In this document: in pieces, positions 33,845 through 50,064 of the stretch
Layout: each line of letters begins with the position of its first letter
How positions within the stretch are numbered: position 1 is the first letter of the stretch
From: Merluccius polli
Lineage: Eukaryota > Chordata > Actinopteri > Gadiformes > Merlucciidae
NCBI GenBank assembly: GCA_030340625.1
Contig: JAOPHQ010002080.1
Location: forward strand, 1 to 64,000
Length of the DNA stretch: 64,000 nucleotides
Reading direction: 5' to 3'
Program-made: the position numbers and the translations under genes
Notes under the pieces: generated by a model
Databases searched by the model: none
Seen by the model: only the letters and a program-made list of their open reading frames with translations
Told to the model about the DNA's origin: nothing

Positions 33845-35095
33845 TATATTTAAGCAATAAGCCACAACTTTTTTGGGGGGCATTGTGTAAATCAGTGGTT
33901 CCCAACCGTTTTCTTAAGGGACCCCTATTTTACCATTATATACACAACCCCCACCACCCCCCCGCACACATACAATTACAAAAAAGGGGAAAAAGTAGCC
34001 TACTTCTTTTGAAATATCGTTATGTATATTTCATTATATTCATTGTATAAATATATACAATATTTGGATATCTGGATATTTCAATGTATTTTTCCATATA
34101 TTTTTAGGAACACAACTCTATGTATGATTTTCTTTTAATTTCACTATCATACATACATTTTAATAGCTTAATAGTTTAATAGTACGTAATAGTTTTAATT
34201 ATTTCAGCCATTTTACTGCAAGCCGGTTTAATCAACGTTTCACCGTTGTCGTCTGGCTTTTGGGCTTGGGCAATAAGGAGAGAGCACTTGAACGATGCAA
34301 CAGTTGCCTGCTTTTGGTCTCTTCCAGTCCTGGCAGAACTTCCCTCATGATCTGAACTTATCTCATGATCTTTGGCACCACAAGGTCCTTTTTCTGAGGA
34401 AAAACCCCCTGGGTTTACCCACAGTCTGAGGGGGTTTAGTTGTCAGGGTTTCATACTTTCATTTCCAAATTCCTCACTACAAATAGCACATTCAGCTCTA
34501 ATTGTGTCCATTGCCTCTATAAAGCCAAACTCAATATAACACTTTCCTGACACTTGGTCATTTTTCCATCAGCTCTTTGTTTTGGGACCAGGTAATGCAG
34601 CCGGCTAAGCTCTGTGAATACTGCTGGTGTTGACATCTACACATGAAATGAGTCGCATGAGAATAAAAAAAGGTTTATATCTTTATATTTTTTTCTTGAA
34701 TATATTCTTGCACCCTTAAAATCAAGAGGGCTTGGCAACCCCCCGTGGAGCTTTGGCGCCCCCTAGTGAAGGGGTCGGGACCCCAGGTTGGGAACCACTG
34801 GTGTAAAACTGGCCTCAAGTGGCTTATTGCTTTTATAAAACATTTACTGTAGACTACCTAGTAAATCATCTATTGACAACATATCATTATTCTTCTGCCA
34901 AGCAATATAGTTAATCAAGACAGCAAAATGGTTGCTAAGCAACACAGGCTAGCATCAGGCTTTAAAGATTAATACTAAAAATCAACTGTTATGCAGTCAC
35001 AGGTGTGTAGATAATTTTACAGCGGCTTCGAGCCAATCATAATCAAGGACTGGAACTATCCGTTTTATAAAATGCAATGTAAAAAATATGAAGTG
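33845..35095. repeat. Dispersed repeat copy A, split by a hAT insertion
   Basis: The sequence TAAGCAATAAGCCAC (33851) through GCCAAGCAATATAG, TTGCTAAGCAACACAGGCTAG and CGGCTTCGAGCCAATC (near 35030) matches a second copy at 42545-42870 in another intron of the same gene. A hAT element interrupts it at 33893. Confidence 0.6.
33893..34800. mobile_element. hAT element with 8-bp target duplication
   Basis: The ends are CAGTGGTTCCCAACC and GGTTGGGAACCACTG, the standard hAT inverted termini. The flanks are GTGTAAAT and GTGTAAAA, a target duplication matching at 7 of 8 bases. 908 bp, no transposase frame, so non-autonomous. Confidence 0.85.
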
Positions 35096-35104
35096 TTATC
35101 TCAC

Positions 35105-37090
35105 CCATGCCTGACTATCATCATCTCGTACGTCTGGATGAGCTTCTCTAAGAACACTTGCGTTGGCTGTACGTTGTGATTCTTACAACACGCCCCTGCG
35201 GCCTCGAGAAACAGCTGCAAAATGACCATGACAGAACATCACTGGAGATGAAGAGAGAAGAAGAATTTGACATGACATGATGCACGTCGTGATGCTGTTT
35301 GTGAAGACAACTGAACCTGATAATCAGCGACAGGAAGTGAGATGCCTGGGAAGAGGTCGCTGGTGATGCCGTTGAACAGCGGTATGTCGTGTGAGAGGAA
35401 CTTGGGCTCGTTCACGTCCTTGATGGACCTCAGGAGCTGGTCATTTTGAAAAGCAATACACAAGCCACAAATGAGGTTCTGAAATACATTTATCCACATT
35501 TCAAGGTAGATTGGACGGAGAGAGAGAGAGAGAGATAGATGACTAGATGGATGACTAGATGGATGAATACATAAATAGCTGGATGATGGATGGAGAGATG
35601 GATGGAATAAATAGATGGATGGACAGATGATGGATGGATGGATGGATGGATGGATGGATGAATGCATGGATTTCAACATACTTACCAGTATATCCTCATT
35701 CTCATCGGGGAACTTGAGCTTAAGGTTTCCCGCGGCCACCAGCACGGCTTTGACGGCCCTCATGCCGTAATCGTAGTGGAACTGGGAGGAGAGCTGCTCT
35801 GAACAGAGCCTGTAGGTCATCACGATCTTCACCGAAAGAGGCTTGGCATTCAGGAAGCCGTAGGAGTACAGAGAAATCTCTGCAATCAGGGCGTAGTTAG
35901 GGACCATCATGGCCACTGTTCGGAACAACACCTGTGCAAGAAATAAACATTTGGAAAAAAGTTGTTACATCTGCACTTCCAAAAAAAAAAAAAAAACTTT
36001 ATTGGGTACAAGTCTAAAAGACAAACCTTAAGGTTATCTGGAAGTTCTGAGCGCCCAGCATAGCCGGGATTCATTGTGATGGACACAAAGCAGTTGGGGT
36101 TTAATTTGAGTGTGGTCCCTTCAAAGTCAAAGTACTCCAATTTTAGCTCGACAGCTCTCTGGATGCAGAGCACCTGCTGGGCCACCACAGACAGCACCTC
36201 CAGCTCGATGCGGTTGAACTCGTCGAAGCAAGCCCATGCACCGGAGGATGCCAGACCTTTGAAAAACTTTTAAAGGGCATTAGATATTTCAATATTCATG
36301 GAGAGACATTGGTATACAAAATGCATTTTGTTGAACATGATAACACTTTGTTAAAACATGGATCTAAGGTAGCTCAGTAACATTGTCAAAAGGGTATGAA
36401 ATGAGTAGTACAAAAGGCTTTACCTTCCCCATGGCAAGGTAATCCAGTCCATCAGAACAGTTGAAAACCACACATTGCACAGCCAATGCCTTTGCCAGAT
36501 CCTTGGTGGTCTCGGTTTTCCCGGTCCCGGCCGGACCCTCAGGAGCTCCACCCAAGCTCAAGTAAAAAGCCCCGATCTGAGGACGCAGAAGAAACGGTGA
36601 ATCTAATAGTTCCATATTTAATACACATTATTATACGGCTTTGTTGAATACTTGATTCTGATTAGTCAATTACGGCATTCTATGGTCTGTTATTTCTGAG
36701 TAGCAGTCCGTTGCTATGAATAACAGACCGCTGCGATGGACAGTAATTCCAACCGTTTTTACATTTAAAAACTTCTTTTTTTTGTTATATTTTGTCTTTA
36801 ATTATCGATTTCTTTAGTAAGTAGCCATGTAATAAGCAGGATAATGTACAGCGAGCCAGTCAATAATTGCAAAATAAAGACCTTCCCTTTGCGTTGGTGT
36901 CCTGCACAATACAGGGTTTATTTTGCAATAATGACAGTACAGTACATTTTCCCTTACAATAGACACAGTGAAGTAAAATGACATTAGGGTTTAATGGATG
37001 ATGCCTTACCAGGGTACGATAGCATCGATCGGTCAACGGGGTAATGACGAGTCTGGGTGAGTTCCCCAGGTACTCGTACGCATAAGTTGG
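35105..37090 (-). CDS. dnah12: Dynein (dnah12-like) exons 25-30, AAA1
   Basis: Exon 25 (about 37090-37010) encodes YAYEYLGNSPRLVITPLTDR, just before AAA1. Exon 26 (36576-36424) carries the AAA1 P-loop GPAGTGKT. Exon 27 (36266-36027) carries Walker B ACFDEFNR and SITMNPGYAGRSELPDNLK. Exons 28 (35931-35686), 29 (35436-35317) and 30 (35214-35105) complete AAA1 and lead to AAA2. AAA1 is the main ATP-hydrolysing site of dynein, and its motifs are intact. Exon 25 seems cut short on its 5' side by a MITE, and the family's preceding ~70-90 residues are not found. Confidence 0.9.
35520..35665. repeat. GGAT/GATG tetranucleotide array
   Basis: Imperfect GATGGATG repeats in the intron between dynein exons 28 and 29, with a short AGAGAG run at the start. 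Confidence 0.85.
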
Positions 37091-37363
37091 CCCCTCCTTC
37101 CCAACTGAACAACACCAATGCTCGCCAGCGGGTGAAAGCCAACCCCAGATTGACTCTCGTTTTGGAACAAGCTTTGTCAGCTTTTGTCAGGTGTTTCCCC
37201 TCACTATATTTTCATTTTTCCGGTGCTGTGTCCGCCATTGTCATAGCTTCCTCTTGGATGCATGCTTACGGTCTGGGACGTGGTCTCTACGTTTTTATAG
37301 AGTCCCACCTAACACCTATACATTGGTTTTATTAGGAAAATCCTACTCATTGTGCCTTTAAAT
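37091..37363. repeat. MITE next to truncated dynein exon 25
   Basis: On the - strand the right edge reads TTTAAAGGCACAATGAGTAG, the start of a common fish MITE. The sequence runs to the 5' edge of dynein exon 25. The other terminus was not identified. Confidence 0.5.
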
Positions 37364-37410
37364 GTGCTATTATTATTATTATTGCTGTGATTATTATTAT
37401 TAAAACCTAC

Positions 37411-40400
37411 ATCGGCTCCTTCTCTGATGGCCTCATGCACCTCCAAGGTCCAGTAGATCTGGGAGGTGCAGAGCACCACCTGTCCTGACCACTCCTTCAC
37501 CCACTGTTTGCGTGGGGTTTCAGCATAGGCCTGTCACACACACACACACACACACACACATTTTGAACACTCTCACATGTCCTTAATAAAGTTACATAAA
37601 ATAAGAAAATATAAAAAAGGTATTGTTGAAATATTGTTTACATAATACTGTAATTGACTTTACATTTATTTTAATACTTGTATAGTAGTATATAGTATAT
37701 AGTATAAATAATATTAGTATCATATTATTATTCATATTATCAATATTATCAATGTTATCAATATGATATTAAGTATCGATGCTTCCCTATATTATATATG
37801 CATTGTGAATGCTGATCTTACCACCCTGGAGCGGGCCACTACGTCTCTGACACTGCGCAGCATCATATCCTCCACCTGCACCAACCACTTCTCCACAGCC
37901 CCCCTGGCCTCCGAGGTGGAGATGAGCTGGATGAGCTCAACACGCTCACCTTCACTGCTGTACATGGCCTGAGGAGGACATGCAGATAACTTCATAACCA
38001 TGCCGCCGAGCTAGGGCTGGGCAATAATTCAATATTATCGTTTATCATCTCTCGATGGTATTGTATCGTCATGAAATGAAGATATCGACTTCTCGTGATG
38101 CCCAGTTTTAGTGTTTGAGTATAAATGAATTACCATGAGAAGATATGCCCTTAAAATGATCAAATATGAGGTTTGAAACGACAGTGAGAAAGGAAAACTA
38201 GTTTTAGTCCGCTACCATACTTTAATGTACTTCAATGTAGTGACCCTCAGTTGGACTGTTTAGAGTATTTTGAATTCATAAGCATATTGTGATATTTATT
38301 GTTTATCGTGTAAAATTCCCCATAATTATTGTGATAATACATTTTTCCATATCACCCAGCCCTACGCCGAACAAATAATGTGAAGTAAAAACAGATGTGT
38401 GTGTGTGTGTGTGAACCTGACTTGCCTGGATATCCAGGTTGGGAAGAAAGTCCAGTTTAGAGATGCCCTCGAAGCACTTCTTCAAATGGGGTTGCACACG
38501 CAGTGGGTCCTTGGTCTCCGAGAGAATCTCCAGCATTTCATCGTTGGACAAGAAGAAGAAACTAGGAAGAATTGAAAACAGAAGTGGTAAGATGTTGTTC
38601 AAAGTCAATTGGTGCAAGAACAACAAACAAGATAAAAGATAAAATAACAACCGTGGAAAGAAAAGACGTTTCTTCTCCAAGTATGCGTTGAGTCCCTTCA
38701 TGATGGTGTCCAAGAGCCCGTTGGAATCATGGAGACGCTCAAGCAAACCCGGCAGAGAGGTAGCTGGGAGAATCTACAACAAAGAAATCAACATTAACAC
38801 ATCCACTTAAAGGTGCAGTGTGTCGGACTTAGTGGCATCTAGCTAGCGGTGAGGTTGCAGATTGCAACCATGTGAATACCCCCCCTCACCCTATGCCCTC
38901 ACCCCTCCCTTTCCAACAACATAGGAGAAGCTACGGTGGTAGCTACAGATGACACAATGTGTCATCGTCTACAACAGTGTCAAGTGATGAGGTTCCTTGA
39001 TAGATCTATACATTTTATCTAGCTATTTAGTCTGTAAAAATATAGGCCATAGCTTACAAGTAAGATAGTGATTATGATTAAAAATGTAAAACGCGCCCTC
39101 TCTAGAGCTGTTTGTTCGTTCTGGGCTACTGTAGAAACATAGCGGTGCAACATGGCGGGCTCGGTGGAAGAGGACCCGCTCCCTATGATTGGTGTCCAAG
39201 CTCAGAAAACACGATTATTTACATTTCTGCCAAGTCTGTTCCACTAGATGCCACTAAATTCTACACAATGCACCTTTAACTTGGTTCCAGAAAAATATTT
39301 TTCTTTTACCAAGACCAGCACTTTTGTGACCAGATGTCCCAAACCAATTACCCTGGAGTCCTTGACACAGTGCCTCATGACCTCCCTCCAGTTCCTGTCC
39401 ACCGTCTGGAAGAGCTGCCCTTCCTCGGGCATCTGCTGCATGATGTCCTCTGAGGAGAAGATGGGCTCCAGGTACAGCCACTGGGCCTGGACCTTCAGCC
39501 ACTCATCAATGGTCTCCTGGATGCGGATCAGACGCTCCTCCCACAGCTAAAAGACACATCTCAACGTGAGCCCCATCGAATTCCAGGAGACAAGGAGATC
39601 TTCATTTGTATCAACAGGGTGCCGAATCTTATTTTCCCATTACATTTCAAAGCTTTTTTATGACTTCTCCTAGCCTGGCTAACACCAGACTAAATCACAA
39701 ATGAGATGTAGTCTGGCGACCACCTATTCATTTTCCTGTAGAGGAGGCGTGGTTCCCGATCGTCCAGAGCCGTTTATTGGGCACTACGAATGTCTATCAT
39801 AAGCGTCTGTTTGTAGCTCTTAGCCAATCGTATCAATTATACCAGATGACGTATGTAAAGCGACAGAAATTCGGCGAGCAAGCATGCAAGGAGTGCAAAG
39901 CCAAACGTTGCTCTTCTTTTAAAGTAAACTTTTGTTCTAAACTATCTAGAACACTGTCCACAGCTAGATCGAAAGAGAGCTTCACTTCTGCTGCAGCCAT
40001 GTTGGATCCGTACGAACAAACTACAAGCTTCCATCTGTCGAATAGTACGCGTCATCGTCTTTCCGTCCCTCCTTGTTCTGTGATTGGATATCCACCCCTC
40101 GCAAATTCTTGCGAGAGGAACCGGTCATAGCCACCAGGCTGTCTGGCAGTTCGAAATTTCTCCATAAATTCATACCAAATTTCGATTTCTGTATTTCAGT
40201 GGTGTAATGAATTAACAAGATTTACTTTACTTTGTCTGCTATGACATTGTAAACTTGTTCGGAAAGTTTTACTGTGGCTAAAAGTTGGAATCACATGAAA
40301 AATAGTAACCGCCACGCAGTGTCTCCCTATTTTCACTCCTGTCATTTACATTTTCAAATTTACATAAAACGATACAATTCTGACCATGGCTTTGAATTTC

Positions 40401-40762
40401 TATTACTTTTCCAAAAGCGTATATGGTTATGCCATTATTTCCCAAATCAATTTTCAGGCCTGTGAAACATATTTTCAAATTCCATACATTAACCAGGATT
40501 TTCATAACTGTGGGAATCCTGAAACAAAGAGTTTTTAAACAAAGACTTTTCCACCCACCTTAATCCCGGCCTCAAAGGGCTTGATGAAGGGCGACCCTCT
40601 CATGGTCTGAGTCTTGACGATCTGGTCGTCCAGCATGGTCTGAATCTCGTCCACGGCCGTGAGGATGGACACGCCACTCTCTCTGTAGGCGTGGTGGTGA
40701 AATGAGACCGAATCCCAAATGTCCACCATTGCTTGCATCGCCTTCTCCAGGGAAAACTCCTG

Positions 40763-40800
<38 letters not shown>

Positions 40801-43051
40801 GTAGGTTAACTTACATTAGCCAACTGTATTTATTATTATTCGTAGTAATAATTACATTTGTATTTCTACATTTTAATTCTCTATCAAAACTTTTCAAATT
40901 ACTAATTATTTTAAAGGCCCCATGAAATGAAAAATACATTGTCCCAGTGTTAATCCCGTGTTCCCTGTCTTCCTGTAAAACGGTTTCAAATGTTTGATGA
41001 GTCATCCTGCACGGGGCGTTTACTACTAATTTTAATCCAATGAAAAGGCTTCTGCTCCATCGTGGGGATGAGCCTGCGTCCCTCCTTCACCAGCAGCACT
41101 GCCGGCTCAAACATATATGGGCTCAGCCTCACTCCGATGACTTCACTACAGTCGTCTTCTTCCTAATTTTCATCTATGTCCGATTTGTCCAAGAATACGG
41201 CGGCAAAATCCGCAGGCAACGCAAGGTGTTGGCTGTCAATCTTGAGCCGGTAGCTACTGTCAATCTGGTGGCACATTAAGCGCTATTGGCTACTGTAAAC
41301 GAGACCCTCCCTCCCAATATCCGAGACCAAGTCCCTGCCTAGCTTTGTGTTTTTACCGGAAATACAAATATGCAGAATCAAATAGTACTCTATACAAACT
41401 CTAAACAAAATAGTAATGTAGTAGTAAATGACTGCAATATTACTATTTCTTTTTTATACAGAAACAATACGGAGGCTGGTTCTCTTACTTTGCTAGCAGA
41501 AGCGCTAATGGACTCAAACTGTTCCAGGTAAGGAGCCAGGTTTTGTTTGAGAACTTTGCGCAGTGTGGTGCCAGAGTCTGGAGTGAGGTCATACTCCAAT
41601 ATCTCCGACATCTGTTGCCAGTGGCGGTCTCTAATACCAGGGTTACACAGGATGGTCACCATAGGGATATGCTCCTGTTGAAAAGAACCCCACAAACAAT
41701 GAATATTTTCTATGAACAGACCAAGACTAGTTTGACATGTCAGTAGAGAAGAGGCACATAGGGACATGGAATACCTTGAAGTCCTTTATTTGATCCAATA
41801 CCCGAGAACACATGAGGATAGTGGGATTCTCCTGTTTGCTCGGATCCTCCTGCCCAGGCTTTCGCTTGCTGCCACTATTGGCCATTTTGTCCTGTTCCTG
41901 ATCGGCCTTCTTCTGTTTTTGCTGGAAGGACTTGAGCATCTTGTAGCTCTCCCTGAAGAATTCGTCCACCTCCGCTTCCATGCCCTCTCCGTTGAGTTGC
42001 AGGAAGGAGCCATCCATCCACCTGGACACAAAGACACATCACTCACATCTGAGTGTAACTTGTGGCACAAACTGTAACTTGAGGGAACTATGAGTCTTGT
42101 TCTTAAGTTGTTTTTGCCTGTCACTAATTGTGTGCTGCTGTCTTATACGTTATGTATTGTTACTGTCCAGTATTGTTTTGTGATGATGTGTGTAAGGTGT
42201 ATTGTTGGTTCTCCTTGTGATGTATAGTTACTGCTAGTTATTGTTGTGATGATGTGTGTAAGGTGAACAAACAAACACCTCTTCTCAGAGCGCTGCCACT
42301 TCTGTACCAGTCCAAACAGCCTCTGGTATGGTTCAATGTTTTCCTTGATAACGTCGAGCTCAGGGTAACAGGTCAGTTCCCATTTGTAGAGTTCCTCCTC
42401 TTTATTGACAAACTCAATGGCTTCCTCCGCCTCGTGGAGTTTTTTCTGGATCGTTCTCACATCTGACAAGTACTGTCAAAGCAAACACAAACCAAAAAAA
42501 TGAAAACGGTGTGATATCGTTGTATATGCAGTGCTACAATAGAATTAAGCAATAAGGCACAAGAGGCAGTGGTTTACAGTGATTTTAGAACAGTCAGGGT
42601 GCGTTGTTAGGCACAACACAAAGCAAACTGGTTACTATGGACTACCTAGATTCATCAAAATAAACACACAGCAACAGAAAATGCAATAAATTATTGATAA
42701 CGAATCATCGTTCCTCCGCCAAGCAATATAGTTCCACAAGACAGCAAAATTGTTGCCAAGCAACACAGGCTAGCATACAGGCACATAAATACTGTGTTTA
42801 TAGAGTATTTTGTAATGGCTTCGAGCCAATCTGAAAGAAAACGGAACTATATGCATTGTAAAAAATGAATACAGCCTCTTAAATGATTTTAACAGCTGTT
42901 AAAAGGCGTATTATACCTGCTGTGCCATGTCCAACTCGGAGCATTCTGCAAACGCCTCCATCCTGCGTCCCAGCTTCTCCAGCTCCATCATCAGCTTCTC
43001 CCGCCTGAGCAGCAGCTCTTCCCTGCCCTTGTGCTTGGCTTTCTCCATCAC
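37411..43051 (-). CDS. dnah12: Dynein (dnah12-like) exons 15-24, tail and linker
   Basis: Ten exons: 43051-42917, 42472-42279, 42021-41775, 41674-41489, 40759-40559, 39546-39352, 38773-38652, 38561-38426, 37968-37822 and 37530-37411. All phases agree. The first two are predicted coiled-coil or helical (LMMELEKLGRRMEAFAE; KKLHEAEEAIEFVNKEEELY). Later exons form the linker region conserved in axonemal dyneins (IRDRHWQQMSEI, EERLIRIQETIDEWLKVQAQ, FFFLSNDEMLEILSETKDP, AMYSSEGERVELI). The linker is the lever that produces the power stroke. Exon 22 (38561-38426) ends at a GC donor. MITEs occupy several introns. No stop or frameshift was found here. Confidence 0.9.
38012..38364. repeat. hAT MITE with target duplication
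   Basis: The ends are TAGGGCTGGGCAATA and ATATCACCCAGCCCTA. The flanks CGCCGAGC (38004-38011) and CGCCGAAC (38365-38372) match at 7 of 8 bases. A second member of the family is at 44072-44411. Confidence 0.8.
38807..39279. repeat. piggyBac-like MITE
   Basis: TTAAAGGTGCAGTGTGT at the left and ACACAATGCACCTTTAA at the right are inverted with one mismatch, with TTAA at each outer edge. 473 bp, non-coding, in the intron between dynein exons 20 and 21. Confidence 0.85.
39671..40150. repeat. Dispersed MITE-like repeat
   Basis: The left end TAGCCTGGCTAACACCAGAC is a recurrent fish repeat terminus. The right end is degenerate, near AGCCACCAGGCTGTCTGG. It lies in the intron between dynein exons 19 and 20. 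Confidence 0.4.
42545..42870. repeat. Dispersed repeat copy B
   Basis: Shares TAAGCAATAAG, GCCAAGCAATATAG, AGCAACACAGGCTAGCAT and GGCTTCGAGCCAATC with copy A at 33845-35095, in the same orientation, without the hAT insertion. Confidence 0.6.
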
Positions 43052-43169
43052 CTGGAGGGGGGTGTGGGGGGGTTGGGAGCACCCACAAACATTTCATCAT
43101 CATCATCATCATCAACGTCAAAATAGACTGAAGGAAAATAAATGGAGGCCATATAGATTTGAGATGAAC

Positions 43170-47873
<4,704 letters not shown>

Positions 47874-47965
47874 TTCTTTTCTTTTTTTTGTATCGACGAT
47901 ATATTATGTTAGCGGTTCATTTAGGCAAATCATGTTAAGAGTTAAAGCTGTAACTTATCTGAGAA

Positions 47966-48011
47966 TGACGTCGCGGGGAGAGAGCGTAAACAGTGGCGTT
48001 GTCATGGCAAC
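47966..48011 (-). promoter_or_regulatory. Dynein promoter: X-box and CRE-like site
   Basis: GTTGTCATGGCAAC at 47998-48011 fits the RFX X-box consensus GTHNYYATRRNAAC at every position. It lies 125-138 bp upstream of the dynein start codon. TGACGTCG at 47966-47973 resembles a CREB/ATF site. RFX factors switch on ciliary genes including axonemal dyneins, so this fits the gene's class. Binding itself is inferred. Confidence 0.65.
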
Positions 48012-48089
48012 AACGCATCAAGCCAGCGAGGACGGGGAAAACGTTGCTCGTGTTTGCATGTCAGACTTTGTCAGTATAAATAAATAGGC

Positions 48090-48197
48090 CAAGGTTGCAG
48101 TTATGGTCTTCTAACACACGTTTTAACTGCCATGATGATTTTGGGGATTTATTGTGAAGACAATTGGGAGATTGGTCATGCAATATAGCTACTGTGT

Positions 48198-48233
<36 letters not shown>

Positions 48234-48913
48234 ACAAGGGTGAAGAGTAATAAAGTGTAACTTGACAAAGGTTCTGACATGGCTAACTGGTGCAGCTCAT
48301 CCAAACAACTTCACACATTAGACCCTTCCTCCTTGGACGGACCTAACACACAGAGTGGACTCCTTCCACTTCAGTGACATTATGTACGTCTATGGGAGAG
48401 AGACACCTGCGGTTGGCATTGTTGAGTGTTTTCTTCTTTCTTCTGATTGGTCGAACTTCGTGCAACGTCACCGCGAACCAATCAATGAGTGCGAAATGAA
48501 ATCCCGTCAGTCGTTCGAACATAATCGCGCGAGATTGTTGTTCTTGGGTCCCTGCTCGAGTTGGAGGAGAGTGGTCATCATGAGGAGGTGGACGTATTAT
48601 TATGCAGTACTAAGCAGACAGTCAATCGGCAGAGTATAGACTCACAGATAGCATGAAGCATCAAAGCATCTTACATCAAACCAGACAGAAAATATCTAGC
48701 AAGAGTAGTGGGGCCGTAGTGAAACAGGAATACATCTGTATGCAATCCACAGTCATGTTGGCGCTGGGAGGAATGGGGGCAGGAATCGTTAAGGAGAAAG
48801 TAGTAGTAACCCGGTTAAGAATAGGACATAATAGGGCTCAATCACACTAAAATTGGAAAAGACACAACAGAAACATCCATACACTGCAATGAAACAGAGA
48901 CAGTAGAGCAATA

Positions 48914-48979
<66 letters not shown>

Positions 48980-49020
48980 ATGTATTATTTTTTTGTAGGG
49001 TCCTGTCAGTCCAGTTGGGG
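48090..49020. other. Intergenic region between divergent genes
   Basis: No gene was recognised. It contains a (CA)n run at 48201-48229, an unassigned repeat-like stretch at 48350-48640, and a (TG)n run at 48914-48974. Confidence 0.5.
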
Positions 49021-49240
49021 GCAGTAAGGCCTCCAGGCCAGTGGGGGCAGTAAGTCCTCCAGGCCGGTTGGGGCAGTAAGTCCTCCAGGCCGGTTGGGGG
49101 CAGTAAGTCCTCCAGGCCAGTGGGGGCAGTAAGTCCTCCAGGCCGGTTGGGGCAGTAAGTCCTCCAGGCCGGTTGGGGGCAGTAAGTCCTCCAGGCCGGT
49201 TGGGGGCAGTAAGTCCTCCAGGCCGGTTGGGGGCAGTAGT
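49021..49240. repeat. 26/27-bp minisatellite upstream of gid8
   Basis: Eight tandem copies of a unit CAGTAAGTCCTCCAGGCCGG followed by TTGGGG(G), alternating 26 and 27 bp. It ends about 110 bp before the putative first-exon donor of gid8 at 49352. Confidence 0.95.
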
Positions 49241-50064
49241 GTGCAGATATAATGGGCGTTACGACGCCAACAAAAACAAAGGAAGAAGAAGAAAGAAGCG
49301 GATTACCCAGCTAGGAGCTAGCTGCTGCTGTGGACTAGTGGTTTAATTCCAGGTAATGGATGTAAAATAACAATAGTGTTAAGAGGGTTTTTTACCTAGG
49401 TGGATCAATATGAGCGAAGCGTTATTTAATCGTGTATCTTTTCTATTGACGTAGAGTAAAACAGCTGGACGGACCGAGACAAAGAGTAGCATGTTGTTAG
49501 TGATGACTGGTGTTGACGAAGCTCAGGCTTCAATGTTGTGTTTTCGCCGAAGGCCCGAACTTTGCCGTCGAAGTTCCGGTATCTTTCGGCTCATATCGAC
49601 ACAATGTCCGGTGTGAGACATTACATTTATTAACATGTCTACGCGTGTCGAAAAGCAAATCTATGTGGTCAACGACATGAGTTGTGCTGCCCCGCCACTC
49701 TGCTTAAATTCAACCGTGTCACATCCAGTGTGAATATAACAGCGCGGCTTTTTGAGCAGCTCATCATTATGTCGCCTTAGGGGGCGTTCCTCAGGGATTT
49801 GGTCATAACACATGCATAATACAAACATACACACAGTGGATGTGTTATAGCTTCAGACACTTGATCCAATCCAACATGCAAAACGGTTACATTAGGCAAT
49901 TGAAGGTCTAAAATAAACGTTACTGGTCTCAGGCGGTCATACGCACGTTATTGAGTTGTTACTTGAAACATGACCAATCAGTCTTCTTGTGAGTCAAACT
50001 CATGCTTGTTGAATTTCATGTTCTAACCAACCCACGAACAACCTCCACATTTACAGGATAAATC

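Noticed and set aside
49021..49240. CRISPR-like array
   Set aside because: Units are tandem with no unique spacers and lie in vertebrate DNA; it is a minisatellite.
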